Positions 36,053 to 50,383 of a stretch of DNA of 64,000 bases are shown piece after piece. Made by a program: the position numbers and the translations under genes. Under the pieces are notes generated by a model that searched no databases, was not told the DNA's origin, and saw only the letters and a program-made list of their open reading frames with translations. The stretch's first letter is position 1. Each line of letters opens with the position of its first letter. The stretch lies in contig SRSI01000009.1 in assembly GCA_005656395.1 (NCBI GenBank), positions 558,001-622,000 on the forward strand. The letters run 5' to 3'. The DNA is from Strongyloides papillosus. Lineage: Eukaryota > Nematoda > Chromadorea > Rhabditida > Strongyloididae.

Positions 36053-39000
36053 TTTGTCCTTATCTCATTTAATTCTAAAAATAGAAATCTTTTCTAATGT
36101 TTTTTAAAGCTTTCTAATAAATTTAAAATCCAATTCAGATGAATATCTATGTTAAATATAAAAATATAGTATCACACTATCCTCAAGTGTTAACATTCCG
36201 ACTTTTGAAAGACCGTCTATAAAGAATAAATATATAAAATAATATAATAAAAAAATATGTAGTAGTAAAATTACAATTACAAAATTATGTAATAAAAAAA
36301 ATGTAATATAAGATTCTAGTAATATAAATAAAAATTAAAAAAATGCCGAAAAGAAATGGATATTTTAATGATGCATTTATTAATTAAAACATATATTTAT
36401 ACATATCATTAATAACACATGTCATTGAAGGAGGTATTTGAATTGTGATTAAAAGATGAATTATTTGAAAAGATAGAATTATTAAAAAATTTAATTTGTT
36501 TAATGAAAAGTTTTACTCACCCAAAATTGTATGATGTGAGAAGTAAGTGAAATTTTAAGAATTTAACAGGAAATTATAAGAGATGGATTTTCATAGACAG
36601 CTTAACTGTTGACACTTCACGCTCTTATGAATATAGTTCAAATAAATGGACTTTAAATGGATTAGATTGCATGAAATTGTTTATGAAATGATAGAGACTA
36701 TTCTTTATATAAATAGATAAAATATATCCAAATATTTTTAAAATATAAATTTCTACGAGGTCATTTGTAGTAAATTATTAATAAATCTACCTTTTTGTAA
36801 TTTTTATTCTTAATAAATAGAAGAAATTTTTAATAATCTCATTAAACATAAACCAATGAGTTATAAATATTTTTCCTACCTACAATTTTTCACGTTTTTC
36901 TTTGTTTTCAACGAGTACTTATACATATATATATTGGTCCATACTACCTTCAAAAATATCACAATACAAATGTAACTTTTGATAAGTAAAACAAAATATT
37001 CATCAGATAGAAGAAAAAAATGTGTACACATATATAGCTTTTTTTCTAAATATTAATAAAATAACTATATTAAAGCTTATTATAAAGATAAATATTGTAT
37101 TAAAAAATTATGTACAATATTTTATATGTTTATGAAAGATTACTATTAATCACATCTGTCATTTTAGTTTACTTGCTTATATCATGGATATATATGTAAA
37201 GTTCAACCATATAAAAAGATATATTAAAAAATTATAAGAAAATAACCATCTGTGACAATTTAAAATAATTATAATTAAATATGAAAAAGTTTTATCATTT
37301 AAAATAGTATCAAATAATATTTCCTGGTAAAATGTAAAAAAATGATTTTTTAGAATATTAAGTGAGATTAAGCGGCGATTTAGAATATTATTATGAAATG
37401 GTTTAACAGCACTAAGATGAACTAAGATGAATAACTATTTATTAGCCAAGAGAAAAAGCATCAATCTTGATCATCAAATTTTTAAAATTTAAAACATTTA
37501 GTGTTACTACTCTGTCCTCAGTTAACATTAGAATTTTTATTTATAGAAAAAGAAAGAAGATTATCTCATTTTTTTAAAATGAATTATACATTAAAAAACA
37601 ATATTATTATAATTATTAAAAAAATTATATACTTTGACTTATAATACACAAAAAACTTATTTATATATGTATAATAAATATTCCTAACGAAATAATTAAC
37701 AATAGAAAAAAAAACGACAAAAGCTTTTCTGATAATAATTTTATATTATGATTAGTAGTAAAATACATGACAGTAGGTATAACATAAATAAATTTATATA
37801 TCATGATTAATTTTTAAATATCTAACAATAAAATCATTATTATTCTTCAGTGACTAATATAATAAGATTTTTTTTCTATTAAAAAGCAAGTAATGTTATG
37901 GAATAAATATTTATTTCATTAAAATTTTGATGAGCATAAATTTTGAAAATGACATCAGAAATTTGTTAGTACATGAAAAATTTACAAGAATTAGTAACTT
38001 AATTTGAAATATAAATTAAAAATAATAAATTAGATGTAAATAATAGAAAGTTATGGCAATGAATAAATAAGAAGTGTAAGTTTAGGTAAAATAAAATTTA
38101 AAAACTTTTTTTTACTCAAGATATATAATGATATAGAATTAATATCATGAGAATTAAAATAGGCAAGTAAAATAAAAAATAGATGGAATTAAACAATAAA
38201 TTGTTAGACTGTATGGGTATATCAGAAATCCTAAAAAAAACTACTTACTTAAAATTTTGACTAACCATTTTGATATAAAGTCAAACATTATTAAATTTTC
38301 TTAGCAAATTCCCTGTCAATTAAGAAATGTTTATTAGTTTTTTAGAATTGTCACATATATGTTACGGTGTGTGCTTCTTCTAGTAACTAATAAATTAAAT
38401 TAGGTATATATATTGGCTTTGTATACAAAAACAATAAAATAAGAGAGGAAATAAAGTTTCAGAAAATTAAACTATAAAATGATTTTAGTGAAAATAAATA
38501 CATTGTTAATTGAGTTAAAATAGATTAATTTTGTTAGAAAGTAGAAACAAATATATATCTTACTAATCATGTTATTTTAAATTTTTCTTCTATCAAATAG
38601 GCTATATAACTTTTTATGAGATTAGAAAGATGATTACAAATTATTCCAAATACTGTTATAGTTTTAATAAAAAGTTAAGAGAATTGTAAAAATTATCTGA
38701 AGTTATATTTAATAAAATGAAAAGTTACAATTCCATCTTTTGAAAAGCAAGTACATTTATTCTTAATCAAAAATTCATTTTATCTATTTATTATGCAACA
38801 AAACTCATGCATTACCTGCTTTTTTTAAAAAGTAGAAGGAAATTTTGATTGTTGGCACTTGCTTTCATTATTGTTAATAATTCATGATGATATTAGGGCA
38901 TTCAAAGAGTAGAATAAATGAATTTTCAAAAATGTATAGGGGTAATTAAAAATTGAATTGAAAATGGTTAATATAAATATATAAAAAACAAAGACATTAT

Positions 39001-42000
39001 TTAAAGCATTTGTTAGATAGTTGTATGAAATTGATAACAATTTTTCTGTTTTATTGGATTACAACACCATGCGTATTTTTACTTTACAAAGGTTAAAATT
39101 TTAAATATATTTTAAATTCATTAAGCAAACAAATGTTCTTATGTTGTTGTTAATAAATCATTTGAATTGTTTTTATTGAAAAAGCATATAGTAACAACAT
39201 TTATAATATATTTACATGTTGAAGATTTTATGTTACAAGTACAAAGGATTGAAGTTAATTGAAATTCACTTTACTAAATTTTTGCAATATTACATTTAGA
39301 CAGTAATAAAGAAGTTTTATTTTTTTGGATAAAGTTAATAAAAGTACAATAGTTAAAAAATTGAGTAATATAACAATTTACAAAAAAAACGAAATTTTTA
39401 AAAAGCAAAAAAATTATATTTTGATGCTATTATTGTTTAAAAACTCACAAAAAGTTATACCACTTCATTAAATTTTACATATAATATATAAAAACTTTAT
39501 ACTCTTACTTTATCAATTTTAACTGGCATTCTTTTATTTAAATAAAAGTTAGAAATTTTTGTTAGTAAAAAAAGAAAAATCTATAGAAGTTGACATGAAG
39601 GATGATTGAAATAGTTACAATTTCTTGAGCATATAATGGTACTCATATAAAATACAAATGAAAACTTCTTTTTATATGCTTATTTTAATATATTTATATC
39701 TAGATATGTATAAATATACATGTATATCTGAATAAAAATCTTTAAAAAATATTTATTATTTAAAAAAGTATAACTTATAAACATTAGTTGCCCTTCATTT
39801 ATGTTGGAAAAAATAATTATAATTTTATAGAAATAAAGATTAAGAGTATAAGTAAAAATAATAACAAGTTAAATAAATTGATAGTAAGATAGTATTTTAA
39901 AAAAGTCTATATCATAATTAGTAACGAGCTCCACATTTGTTACAGTATACGTTAAATCAAAGAAACTCTTATCTATTTATTTAGTAATATTTTATTATGA
40001 ATTAGAAAGAAAAAAATTTATACTCATAATTAAATATCTATAAATCTTATTTTTATTTAATTTTCTTTCTAAAGAAGACTTCTGGTAAATAAATAATCAA
40101 AATCTTTTAAGACAATTCAATTTATTAAAACTATTCTCCTCACTTTTAATAAGGCAATACTCGTTTTAATCCTATAACTGGATGGACATTTTTGTAGCAT
40201 GTCCAATTTCTTAAGGTCCTTAATCTCATCTACTATCTCTCGAATATAATATTATAAATTTTTACAAATAATTGTTATCACGAAAATAGCATTTTTAAAA
40301 AGCATATGATTAGGTTTTGTGGTAAAGTCTACCGGATGTTATAAAGATTTTATATTTAACAAATGATATATGTATGTGATTAAAGGAAATTGTAGAATAA
40401 TTTAAATGTTTTTTTTATAGTAGATTTTAACGAGCTAGTAAAAAGAAGGTGAAATTTTTTGTAAAAATATAAGTTAAAGGAAAGAAAATTATAAAAAGTT
40501 TTGTACATTTATCAAAGTATTAAAAGAAATATATATTTCCTGTAGTTATTCAAAATAGTATCTTTTAAAATTTGATATACACACCATATAATAATTATTT
40601 GTAAACTTTTAATACATATAAAATTGTTTTCTAAAAATTCCAAATTTTATTGTTTGCTTCAGAATACTCATGTTTTCTAGAATGATGTTATTATACCGAT
40701 TAAGTAGGTAATATAAATAAATTAGAAAAATGAGTTGAATTTTTGTTTTCTTTACTTATTACTAAAATAAGAAAAACTTCAACTTAAATTATTCGATTAT
40801 TTAAAAAAAAAGATAGTAAATTTCTTTATATGTATGTCGATAAAAAAATTTTTTTTAAATAATAATAAAAACAAAAATTTTATTATTAATTGTTTGGTAA
40901 AAAAAGTTAAAATCTATTATAAATAATCTACTAGATGAATATATTTTATTATTAATAGAATTATTCAACAAACATGTTGAGCATTACGGTTACCACTCAT
41001 ACATTTAATTAAATAATATCTCAGTTACTTAAAATATAAAAAAAATTAATAAATGAAACAATTGTTTAAAAGTTTAGAATAATAGTGCCTTACATTTACC
41101 TTAACCAAATATCGTGTCTATTTACTGTGTGTCACAATTTGTTCATGTGTAACAAAATGTGAGATAAACAAAACATATAAAGAACAAAAACATTTCAATA
41201 TCATTTAAAATTTTGATTAAAGATATCTGGTAAAAGATGATAATTTATAGTCTGGAGCTTGCAACATTGACTGGCAATGACAATTATGTCATATTTATTA
41301 TTTTATTAAAATGTTTTTATTTTCCAAAAAACATTCAAAAATAAATCCCCATTTTATTTTGATGGGTCATTATTAGTGTAAAAAAAACATTTGACAGTCC
41401 AAGTAAAAATAATTTTTTAAGGTAAACAAAAAAACTCAACAAAATACTAAATTATACATTAAGTACATAATAAATTTTAATATCTTAAGTAGAATTATAG
41501 AAAAAAATGTTATTTTTAAGGATATTTTTGTGATCATTTTATGAATTAGTAGTAATGTTTATAAATGTAATGTAAATGTTTAACAAATATTAATTAGATT
41601 TTTTTATTTAAAATATTAGTATATTCATATTAACTTTACAGCTGTAAATTAAATAGATTATTTAAATTTTTACTAATCTATACTTTAGTAAATACTATAA
41701 ATATCATGGCTAAATTTCAACTTCAAATAAAAACTTTTTACGTGTCATTACCATTTTGCCATTCTACCGAAAAAAAATTATACTTATGTCAAAATTTGTT
41801 ATGTTTTCATATTTATAATGTTATTTATTTGTATTATTTTTTTAAATTACCCACTTTAAAAACATTCATTTATTTAGCTTATCAAAAAATTTAATAAATC
41901 TATTGTTTCAGTGCTGCATAATGTAATTTATGCTTAAATGCGTTATTTATAAAAATATTGTAAAAATATAGGAAGAGTTGTAAGTGGTTGATAAAATAAG

Positions 42001-42238
42001 AAATTGTATAATGAAAGTATTGTCTAATTCAGACAAAGCACGTCATATTAAAATAACTCATTCTTTTTTCAAGCACTTTATTCATCTTTATGGTTTAATT
42101 TAATTATATGGATTTGTAAACAAATGTAAAATACAAATAATATTAATATCGCTGCTCAATATATTGCGTTTTGAAAAGAAATTACGTTGGTGTATTGACA
42201 CGGAAAGAGTAAAATTTTTGTCAAATCTAATTAAAACA
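36053..42238. other. Gene desert, no gene seen
   Basis: About 6.2 kb of AT-rich sequence between divergent genes. The only open frame (41706-41894, 62 codons) lacks support. One GC-richer island around 40150-40250 with two hairpins is reported as a finding. Long regulatory DNA for the neuronal receptor gene is a plausible content. Confidence 0.45.
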
Positions 42239-43508
42239 ATGAAATTAGTCGCTAATTTCGGTACTTTACTTCCATCTACTAATATACTAGAAAAGTTTGT
42301 TTTACTGGCTTAATATATAAAAAATGACAATTTTTATTAAGATATGGCATTCTAAGTAGATTAGGATTCAAATTAGTTGAAATTCCTAACCCATATACAG
42401 AAGAAGCAGAAAAATTATTATCTGAAAGTCAGAAATATGGGATGAAGCATATATTAATAAATGCTCCTGCAGGTATGAATTTTATATTTTTATAATTCTT
42501 ATTTATTCTAAAATGACAGGTAGAAATTAAAAAAAATAAACAAGATACATAATACTTATATCAAAACAAAGTAAATTATATAAACTAATATATCTAGAAT
42601 TTATTAGTTTATTTTGATTATAGATAAATTTATTACTGAGAAAATTTCTAAGACAATCCTTTAAAATAATATTTATTTATTTTCCAGGAGATAATAAAGG
42701 TATAGCTATCAATGCTTCAAAAAATGAAATGGAAGAATCAATTAAAACTGCTGTAAAATATGCAAAAGTTTTAGGTGTAAAGAAGTAATTTTTTTTTATA
42801 GTTAAGATTGTATAAAATATTTTAGGGTACATGTAATGGCTGGTGTAATTGATGATAAAAGTATTTGTAAAGGTAAGTTGTTTTAGTCATTATATTTTTC
42901 TTATATAGTAAGACAATTTTACTATAATAGAATGTTATTCTATCATTATAATATATTTTAGAAATAACCCATGAAACATACGTCAGAAATTTAAAAATAG
43001 CAAATAGAATTTTGGAAGAGAATAATATTGAGTGCCTAATTGAGCCCATAAATAATTATACTGTTCCAGGGTATTTTCTTTCTTCTTACCAACAAGGTAA
43101 CTTTTTGATATTTCAAAAGAATAGAATAGCAATTTTATTTTTAAATATATTGTAGCTCTTGACGTTATAAAAATTGTGGACTCTGAAAATATTAAAATTT
43201 TATATGATCTTTTTCATGCACAGCAAATTCAAGGTCAACTTGTAGCCTTTGCTCAAAAAAATATGTCAAAAATTGGGCATCTTCAAGGAGCGCAAGTTCC
43301 ATCCCGTGGTATATTTATTAATGAAGGCGAGATAAATTACCCATTTGTACTATCTCAACTAGCTAAAATAAATTGCAATTGGATGATAGGGGCTGAGTGC
43401 TTTTTAGAAACAGATAATATCAAGAAGCTACAAGATGAAAAGTTTGATGGAACTGAAGAACTATCTTTTATGAAAGAATGGCTTACTAAGTGTAATCTTG
43501 AGTTGTAA
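42239..43508 (+). CDS. Hydroxypyruvate isomerase
   Basis: Six exons: 42239-42294, 42342-42472, 42688-42784, 42826-42872, 42962-43096 and 43156-43508; 272 residues against about 277 in human HYI. The sequence follows the family throughout: MKLVANFGTLLP, YGILSRLGFKLVEIPNPY, KHILINAPAGD, LGVKKVHVMAG, ECLIEPINNYTVPGYFL, QIQGQL, KIGHLQGAQVPSRG, NEGEINYPFVLSQL and WMIGAECFLE. This is a TIM-barrel enzyme of the AP-endonuclease-2/xylose-isomerase-like superfamily that interconverts hydroxypyruvate and tartronate semialdehyde. The Glu in IEPIN and the Glu in GAECF are the expected catalytic pair. The acceptor of exon 2 is AAG rather than TAG/CAG. No targeting sequence is visible. Confidence 0.93.
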
Positions 43509-46500
43509 CTTTTATTACTTATTGTATTTAAATTACTATAAAACACAGTGTCAATATGTTAAATAAAACTTCTTGGATAAATATATAGTTATACAAAATA
43601 AATTTGTGAATTATTGATAAGAGATTTTATCGTATTGTTTTCCTGCGTTATTTTTTTTATTATAAGACCACTTGTAAACTTTATGTTATAAAAATAATTC
43701 TCAATAACACTTTAAATTAAATAATTCATTTTCACTATTATAGAAACAAAATGAAATTTTAGGATTTTTAGTTTGTATCTCATTTTTCATAATCTTTATC
43801 AACAAAAATGCACCTTTAATAAATCCACTTATGTAATTCTTAAAAATTTATTATATACATTTTTAATAGACTACATTTCAAGAGAATAGTATATAACCAA
43901 ATTTCTTTATCAAATTAATATGTTTTTTTGTTTAGAGATAAAATTCTTAGTTAGGTATTGTGTATCTACAAATACATAGTAAGGAAAATTATGAATAAAA
44001 TTCTCACGATCTCAAAGAATTTCGAAATTTTTTAAAAGTAATTTGCGACTTTCTATTCGCCATTCATTTTAAAAAAGGTTAAATCGTATTAAACATTTTT
44101 TGAAAACTTACATTAGGTAATAATGAATTATATACTCAATAGTTTTTGAAAATAAAAATAGAAATATAAATTAAAAGGTTAATTGTTCCCTCATAGTGTA
44201 TAATAAAAATATTTCGCTAAACTATTTTATTCTACACTTTTGAAAAAGAAATGATGATAATATATTGAAAATAAAAAATTTTTATTAACATAAACATATT
44301 TTTTGGTAATTGAAATAAGAAATAATAAATTACCCAAAAACAATAAAATTATGTAAAACATTAATAGATAAAGAATTTCTATGAATGTAAAAAAATAACT
44401 AAATTTCAAAAACGAGATAATTTATCTTTTCATATCTTGATTACATTAAAAATATCCTAAATTATAAATTGTTAATAGGTAGAAATTGAAAATATAGTAA
44501 AAAATGCAGGTATTATGTTTCTGATAAAAGTAATAGTGAATAATGAAAAATAGTATCAAAATTACCAAGATAGTAAATAAAGAATAAGTATAAAATTTTT
44601 TCAACAAATTTTTCGATAATCCTTTTACTTTACATATTATTTTTTTTACCTTTTAAAGCATATGAATGTGAAAATTTGTCATTTTTAAACTATCCATAAT
44701 AATATATCAAGATTAGATTATTTAACAGTTATAAATAGTAATAAAATTTTTTTAATATTAATAGTAATTATTAAAATTTAATTCTGTCTAATAAAAAATG
44801 TTAATTAAAAATTATTGCTATAATATATGCATAATAATTTCTTTAATTAATTTTTAACTTGTAACAATTCATATTATATTATGGCATCAATAATAAAATA
44901 TATATAATAATGTACAGAAAAAATAAATCTTATATTAAAATAGAATTTCTGTGATTTCATATTTACTGAGTATTAATAAAAAAGACATAAATATTTCTTC
45001 TAGATGTTTTATATAGTAATAAATATTATTTTAAATGATCATATCCATATAATATAAACACTCAATAATGTTAACTACTTTTTAAATCATATGTTTTTAC
45101 TAAATTATAAAATATTTTATATTATTATTAAACTTTATGCTTTATTTTTTTGTTCTTATTTTATATATCATTTAGATAACTAAAAAAGTCCATAATATTT
45201 TTACAGCTTTAACTAGAAATCTATATAAATAAATTCGATTAAAAATAAAAAAAACTTTAAAGATGAAAAATATTATTTATAATTATTATAAAAGTTTTAT
45301 TATAATATAAAACTGTTTATACTGTCATTAATAATTATATAAATTATAGGCTAAAACAAAAATATTTACAATTACCACTAAAAAAATTTAAAGTCATTTT
45401 TATATAAATTAAAGTATTTTTAATTACCTATTGATATTAAATTTTTATAGCAAAACATAAAAAAATTATATTATTTTATATAGTGAATAAAAACGTAAGA
45501 CTAAATATCTATTCTCATAAAAAAGTTTCATCTTCATAGAAAGTTCTTAAAAGTTATTTTCTTAAAACTCATTAATGTAAAACACCGATAATAATATCGT
45601 TATAAATTTATCGTACTTTAACATTTATTCTGTTTTCTAAAAGATAAACGATTTTATGATATAACAAAAAAATTTAGATTATTAAATATATAATACTTTT
45701 AAATATAAAGAATCAAACATGGTAGCATTAATTATTATTATTTAAAAAAAGTTAATTCAAAAGTGCTATTTGACAAAAAAGTATAATTAAAAGTTTGGCA
45801 CTAATTACTATACCATTTGCGTTACATAACAAAAAACATATAATTGGATATTCTAATATTCATTCTCTTTCAAAAATTGTTCTATTAGGCAAAAGTTTTG
45901 AATTCAAAATAACTCCTTATTGTAAAAGCAATTTCAAAGTCACTAATTATAACAATGTCACCTTCTAAAAGTCCAATAAACTATAATACAGAATTTAAAA
46001 AAAAAATCAGCTATTTAATGTGGTGAAAAATAAAAAAAATTATGTAAAGTCAAACTATTTACTAAAACATCATTCAACAGAGAAGGATTCTTTATTATCT
46101 GCCGGAATACGATGACAAATTCTTTTATGCAAATTAATTTACATGTACAATTATGATAGTACAATATTGATGATTCTTAAAATCATTATATATAATTACA
46201 TATAATGGATTAATTTCTCATGATTTTGCCACCATTCCTTCTATGTTACCATTTCTTTCTCTTTGTGGTTCTGTCCAATAATAATGGCATTACAATGTTA
46301 TGAAAATAAGAATATATAAGGGATTAATTTAACAATTTCGTCATTTCTTTAATATTAAATTCAGTGAAATACTGGGTTAAATGATTCTTAAATTAGTTGT
46401 CATTCATGTCTTTCTGTAGTTTTTTTTTCATACGTAATTACTTGTAAAAAGGTAAGATTTTATATCTTATAAAAGAGTATAAAATATGTCCCATACTAGT

Positions 46501-46647
46501 CGTTATAATTATAACAAATTTGCATAAACCTTTTTTAATTTAATCGCGGGGTTTTAATTGTGCAATTGTTAAGTATATAAATCTCAATTCTATTTTAGAT
46601 ATACGCATTATTTCAATACAACTTGATACTTTTCGTTCGTAAAAACT
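43509..46647. other. Intergenic, no gene seen
   Basis: About 3.1 kb of AT-rich sequence before the kleisin gene. The open frame on the minus strand at 44227-44409 is low-complexity. Slightly more mixed sequence appears from 46080 to the kleisin start and may be promoter. Confidence 0.45.
43562..43567 (+). terminator. Poly(A) signal of hydroxypyruvate isomerase
   Basis: AATAAA 54 bp after the stop codon. Confidence 0.45.
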
Positions 46648-49600
46648 ATGTTTGAACAAAATTTAAGTCTTCTTCAGCCAGGTGGTAGATTCAATGTTAT
46701 ATGGTAGGTAAAAAATAAAAATATCATAGTTATTTCGACAATTTAGGCTGTCGGGTGATCCCGTAAAGAAGAAGAAACTACCTGAAAAATTAAGAAAAAA
46801 AATGTTTAGCTGTGATTTAAAAGTCATAATAGCAGAACTCCGTCCATACACATTAAACTTTCGAAGGGATGGAAGATTCAATCGAGATTTTGCAATGCCG
46901 CTAAATGTAATGCATCGTCTAGTTTACGGAACACTGAAGTGTATTGAAGTCTCGCTTGACGTAATGACCTTGCGAGTCAAAAAGCTCATTAACGCTGAGA
47001 TGCATCTCCTTGAAGAAGAGAAGAAGTTTGGGACTGCTGAACAAGTTAGTTATATGCTCCTCGGAGATGAAGATACAACTTCTGAAGCGGATGAGAATGT
47101 CTCAGGGAAGAAAAGAAAGCGTGGTGATGCAATATTCGACGCCCGTGATATTGAAGAGATTTACTATAGTCATATTAATATGGACTTTAGCAATATGCAA
47201 ATAGACGAAACATCGATTCCGATCTCTACTGAAACATCGCGTTTTTCTCGGCTGACCTTGGGTCCTAACTCAATAAAAGAGACAAATGAACGTGAAAAAA
47301 GGAGACGTGAATTCACGGAGCTATTCGACGTTATCTCTGAAGCCGGTAGAACAAACAATCATCTTGTTGAAGCGGCAAGGGAAGCGTTCTCTATGAACCC
47401 TCTGCTTTCGGAAGTTTTTGAGAAAAAGATTGCTGGTAATACTGATGGTCTTGAAGCATGCTTTGATTTGATACTCGACGACAAAGCAGCTCAAACGGAA
47501 TTTTACCTTCAGAAACTGAAACTCATGGATCAAAATATGATTAACGACGAATGCATTGCTGAGGTCAGCAGACGGTCCGGTAAATCACTTTCTATTAGAG
47601 CAGATAATGTGATCCCACAAGACATCTATGCTGAGTTAACTTCTTTTATCAAAGGGAAAAGTACACTTAATCTTGTTCCATCTACATTTCAAGTAACAAG
47701 GGATGATATTCATGAAAGCATGAGTGTCTTACCAACTGATATTGGACAGTCATTGTTTGTCACGGAAGAACCTTATGTACCTTTTGAAGAATCTTTGGTT
47801 GCACCAACTGTAGATCTTGAAGTTCCTCACGAGGTCGCTGCTCAAGAAGAATCTGGTAATACTACAGTAGCTCAACCCCAAACAGAAGATGGATTTGCTG
47901 TTCCAAGACCGGTAAAACAGAAAAAGAATCCTCCACCATCGAGAAATCGTCAACAGCGCCGGCAAATTCCTTGTTCGTTGGATGTTGTAGCATCGATGAG
48001 AACGTTAGAGGAGATTCTCCAATTCTTTAAAAGAAGAAAAACTTCATCTTCTTCAAAGTTTACTCAAAAGTTAAAAGATTATTCGGAAGCCGCTGCAGGC
48101 TTTGTAAAGCGTTTATTAGGCAAACGTGGAAGCAAATATGTTCAAGAACGCATTGAATCTACCTCATGGTTTAAGACTCTCGATGATATCTCAGAAGAAG
48201 TATACAATACCAATGGTTGCCGGTTGAACATGTTTGAAAAACTACAGCAATTACCATTTGTTTATGGAGAGAAAAGCTTTACTATTGAAAGTGCCTATGA
48301 TAGTGATCTTAAGAAAATCTTACGTGATCTTAATGAACCAAAGATTGATTTTGGAATTTACGCAGCCATTGTTGATATGCCAATTATTGGGATGTCTAAC
48401 AATCATCCTAACAGGGAAATTATCAATAGGTGGACTAATATAAATCAACTAGAGTCGTCTTTTTCTCAATCATCTGTTCATTCTAATGGTAGTCGAAAAG
48501 GTTTTGATTTCCTACCTAAGTGCTTGCCTATGTTCTACAGGTATCCTGATTTCACGCACTCATTGAAGACATTGTGCCATCCTTATGACAAGTTAAAATA
48601 TCCTTTTTTGAAGAAGATGTCACAAGAACGTGGATTGTACCATCGCCATAGTAAACTACCCAATAAAAAGTTAAGAAAGTTGATTCAAAAGGACATTGGA
48701 ATTTGGGACTACAGTGATAATGTAGATGTAATTGAAAAAATGCTCAAATGTGTAGTTTCTCCAGATAATGTTCTATGTGCAAGATTCCATAATCTCCAAC
48801 CCTTTGAGGGCTCAGGATTTTTGACAAGCAAAGCAGTGAAAACATATGCTTATAAGCCAAATAGTGCAATTGTTTGGTCAGATTTGATTGGTTTTCTTGA
48901 CTCTCTTTTCAAAATATATTGTGAATCTGAGGATAATCAAGATGATAAATCTAATCTCACATCAGTTTTCCTAAATAAACTGTTTCAATCACCTCCTGAA
49001 CATAAACCACTTTATCAAGAGAGATGTGAAGAAGTTGAATACGAATCCCGTATGTATGAGATTCACAATGCATTGATTTCGGAGTGCAAACAAGTAGATA
49101 ACTACCATAATAATAAGAGTAGTGACAAAATAAATTCTAAGTTTGAAAAACTCTTACCTACAATTTTGAATGATGAAACAAGTATCTTTGAGGAGGTCGA
49201 CATGGCAGATATCTTAGATGATTTGGAAACTTTTGATCTAGAGATGTCTTTTGGATATATACCTGTTTCAGTTAAAAATCCAGAACAACCAAATGAAGGA
49301 AAAACTTTCGACAGAACAAATACAAGATATGAAGTCTATAAGAACAATTCTTCTGATTTAAGAACAAAAAGTTTTGGTAGCAGTCAACTGTTAGTACCAA
49401 ATAATTGGAATGATATTTTGACAAATTATCTAAGTCGCGATAGAAAACGTCATAATAACGATTTTGTATCTCTACAGGGGGAACCAAAACGTCAACGTTT
49501 TGGTATTTCTCTACCGGAAACACCTGAAAGAAATTTGCCAGCTGATGGAGATCTGACGGAAGTTCCTGAAATAGAGTCTAATGTTGTTAGCAGAGCACCA

Positions 49601-50383
49601 TCGACTGTTGGATCTGTTACATTCAAATCATTGCATGATAAAGGGAATGATAATACTTCTGAATTTTCAAATGGTTCTATTGTTGTTAAGAAAATTGGCG
49701 GTGGTGATATTCACCCCATTGCAGAGGAAATCAACGAAGGTAATTTTGAACCTCCAAAAGAATCTGGTTTAGCTTCAATACCAGCATCCGTAATTGATCA
49801 ACAAGAGACAAACGATGGTCTTGGAGAGCATGAAACTGAGTGGTTGGACGCACCTCTTTCCCCTCCTCAGTTTCCTCAGGAAGGAGAGATGCCTGAAATA
49901 TTACAACAGCCATTTATAACTATGGATGAAAAAAGAAGAGAGGTAGAGGAATTACTTAGACGTCGTGATGTTGTTCCAAGAAATCAAAATCCACTTCCGT
50001 ATGACACCAGAAGAGAAGGTGAATCACCAGATGAAGCTTACATAAGAATTGCCCGCCATCAGTTGGGGCCTGTTGATTCACCTCTTGCTGAGGAAGAAAG
50101 CTTACCCGATCATAATCCTGAATCTGAGTCCTCCAATTTGTTCGAACATATCACGCTTCTTAATCATAACGAAAGTACTGAAGACACATATGAAAAAATA
50201 AAAGTATTGGCTGGCAAGAGTAAAAAACTTAATTTTAAAGATTTGGTAAAAGAAAATCCAACACGACAAAGTGTCGCTAAAACATTCATGAATCTTGTTC
50301 TCCTTGGGAGAGGGGGAACTAAACTAGAAGTCTATCAAAAAAATCCACATGATGATATAAAAATTGTGGTTAAGAAAAATTAA
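46648..50383 (+). CDS. Giant RAD21/REC8-type kleisin (cohesin subunit)
   Basis: Exon 1 is 46648-46703 and exon 2 is 46747-50383, joined in phase 2 by GTAGGT and TTTAG; 1,230 residues. The N-terminus matches the kleisin SMC3-binding domain: an FNVIWL strand, K-rich KLPEKLRKK, DLKVIIAEL, then SLDVMTLRVKKLINAEMHLL. The last ~50 residues match the C-terminal winged helix that binds SMC1: LNFKDLVKENPTRQSVAKTF, then LVLLGRGGTKLEVYQKNPHDDIKIVV. Kleisins close the cohesin ring; REC8-type members act in meiosis. Most kleisins are 550-700 residues. This one has about 1,000 residues between the terminal domains, acidic and Ser-rich, with no family I recognise. The sequence is closer to balanced base composition than its flanks and has a single intron. 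REC8, COH-3/4 and RAD21 cannot be separated by eye. Confidence 0.85.

Noticed and set aside
41706..41894. 62-codon plus-strand frame in the desert
   Set aside because: No signal peptide, domain or adjacent exon; composition follows the local A/T bias.
48234..49913. Several 60-83 codon frames in other phases within the kleisin gene
   Set aside because: They overlap the long domain-bearing frame and have no independent support.
46802..50383. Retrocopy origin of the kleisin gene because it is nearly intronless
   Set aside because: It has a clean intron after codon 19 at 46704-46746, no A-tail and no flanking duplication seen.
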